Translations under genes and position numbers: made by a program
Part shown: positions 63,166 through 64,000 of the stretch, piece by piece
Layout of the letters: every line of letters begins with the position of its first letter
How positions within the stretch are numbered: the stretch's first letter is position 1
Source: Desmodesmus armatus
Taxonomy: Eukaryota; Chlorophyta; Chlorophyceae; Sphaeropleales; Scenedesmaceae
Direction: 5' to 3'
Assembly (NCBI GenBank): GCA_007449985.2
Contig: VIIQ02000631.1
Span: 681,501-745,500, forward strand
DNA: 64,000 nt
Notes under the pieces: model-generated
Told to the model about the DNA's origin: nothing
The model's database searches: none
What the model saw: the letters and a program-made list of their open reading frames with translations, nothing else

Positions 63166-64000
63166 CTAGGGGCTGGTAGTGTTGTCGCCTGCCGTGTTGC
63201 CACCAACGGGTGCATTGCCCCCTGCCGTATTACCCCCAGCAGGTGCATTGCCCCCATCAGTAGTATTGACAGTGTTGCCGCCAACAGGCGCATTACCTCC
63301 GTCTGTAGTGTTGTCATTCAGGGGTGCATTGGCACCAGCAGTGTTGCCACCTGATGGGATGTTGCCACCCAAAGGTGCATTGCCACCAGCAGCATTACCG
63401 CCAGCACCTGGCTGCACCCAAGTGCCGCCTGTGGCGAGCATGCTCAGTGAGGTGTTGGCAGAGCACTGAATGTTGACCACAGCAATGCCGCTGGATCCGT
63501 CAGCTCCTGTCCTGATGCTGACCTGGCTGGGTGTTGAGGCATCTGGGGCGGGGCTGGAGGGGGTAGAGTCGGGGGCTGGAGACTCTGACACAATGCCACC
63601 TGGCACTACCACTGGGTTGGTCACACCACTGCAAACAGCAGGAGACAAGGACAAGCACAGTGCAGTGATAGTTGGCAAGGGAGGCCCCGCCTGGTGACTT
63701 GCAGCATGCGAATACTGTGCATTGACCGGGAGAAGCTGGGACTGTACAAATCAGACATACCTTGCTCTAGCTGGGGTGCACAGCAATGCTTGTCTAACCC
63801 ACCCACAAACCAGCGTGTGCAAGCAAACAGCCCTATAAACACCCCAACCCAGGATCCTTCTGAACACACCTGGTTGTGGTGGTGGTGACAGGGGTGCTAC
63901 CTCCCTGGCTGGTGCTGGTCTGCATTGTGGTGCCACCAGAGCCGCTGGTGCTGCTGGAGCTTGAGGCAGAAGCCCCAGGGCCAGATGTGAAGGTGCCAGT
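63166..64000 (-). CDS. C-terminal part of Gly/Asn-repeat protein (partial)
   Basis: Two exons are visible, 64000-63870 and 63628-63166, joined in phase (AG|T); the gene continues beyond the window edge. The upstream exon is Ser/Thr/Gly-rich (SASSSSSTSGSGG, TPVTTTTT). The last exon has a Pro/Ser linker (SPAPDSTPSSPAPDAS), a short compact stretch (GIAVVNIQCSANTSLSML), then imperfect repeats GGNAPVGGNT, GGNAPAGGNT and GANAPLNDNT to the TGA at 63166. The composition resembles secreted or cell-wall-associated proteins, but no domain is recognised and the N-terminus is not visible. Function unknown. Confidence 0.5.

Overview
This window is nuclear DNA of a eukaryote, most likely a chlorophyte green alga. 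Evidence: protein families are cut into many short exons with GT-AG introns and (C/T)GCAG acceptors; CAG/GCN tracts give Gln- and Ala-rich spacers in many proteins; telomere-like TTTAGGG occurs; the gene set is plant/algal in character (GH1, P450, EAF, bL21m, biotin ligase, LRR/F-box-like). The style recalls Sphaeropleales/Scenedesmaceae, but that is inference. There is no prokaryotic operon structure. All gene models come from reading splice sites and conserved motifs by eye; several first exons are uncertain.

Layout. 0.4-1.4 kb (-): small CxC zinc-cluster protein. 1.9-2.7 kb (-): orphan secreted protein, divergent from a GH1 beta-glucosidase at 2.8-6.8 kb (+). 7.9-14.7 kb (+): secreted SGNH/GDSL-type esterase whose seventh intron carries a tRNA-derived SINE-like unit and a head-to-tail array of 5'-truncated LINE copies. 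15.2-17.0 kb (+): EAF transcription-elongation factor. 18.0-18.3 kb (-): weak small gene. 19.0-21.0 kb (-): intact leucine-rich-repeat protein. 21.9-22.3 kb (+): ubiquitin E2 variant. 22.3-26.5 kb: nearly empty. 26.5-33.1 kb (-): protein kinase with a long Pro/Gln/Ala-rich N-terminal part.

33.5-34.7 kb (+): broken copy of the start of an FUSC-type membrane transporter, interrupted by a 566-bp hAT-like MITE. 36.2-38.1 kb (-): frameshifted paralogue of the LRR gene. 38.8-47.2 kb (+): the intact FUSC-type transporter, followed by three decayed tandem copies of its own 3' end. 49.2-51.0 kb (-): mitochondrial ribosomal protein bL21 with one frame break. 51.3-53.5 kb (-): unrecognised 607-aa protein. 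53.8-55.9 kb (-): biotin-protein ligase. 56.3-60.3 kb (+): cytochrome P450 with one frame break. 63.2-64.0 kb (-): C-terminal part of a Gly/Asn-repeat protein running off the window.

The genes are mostly unrelated housekeeping and metabolic functions. The more unusual content is structural: a TGGGCCAG-punctuated LINE array, a MITE whose empty site is preserved 5.3 kb away in the intact paralogue, serial duplication of a transporter's 5' and 3' ends, and single-base frame breaks in otherwise well-conserved genes. The last may be assembly errors.
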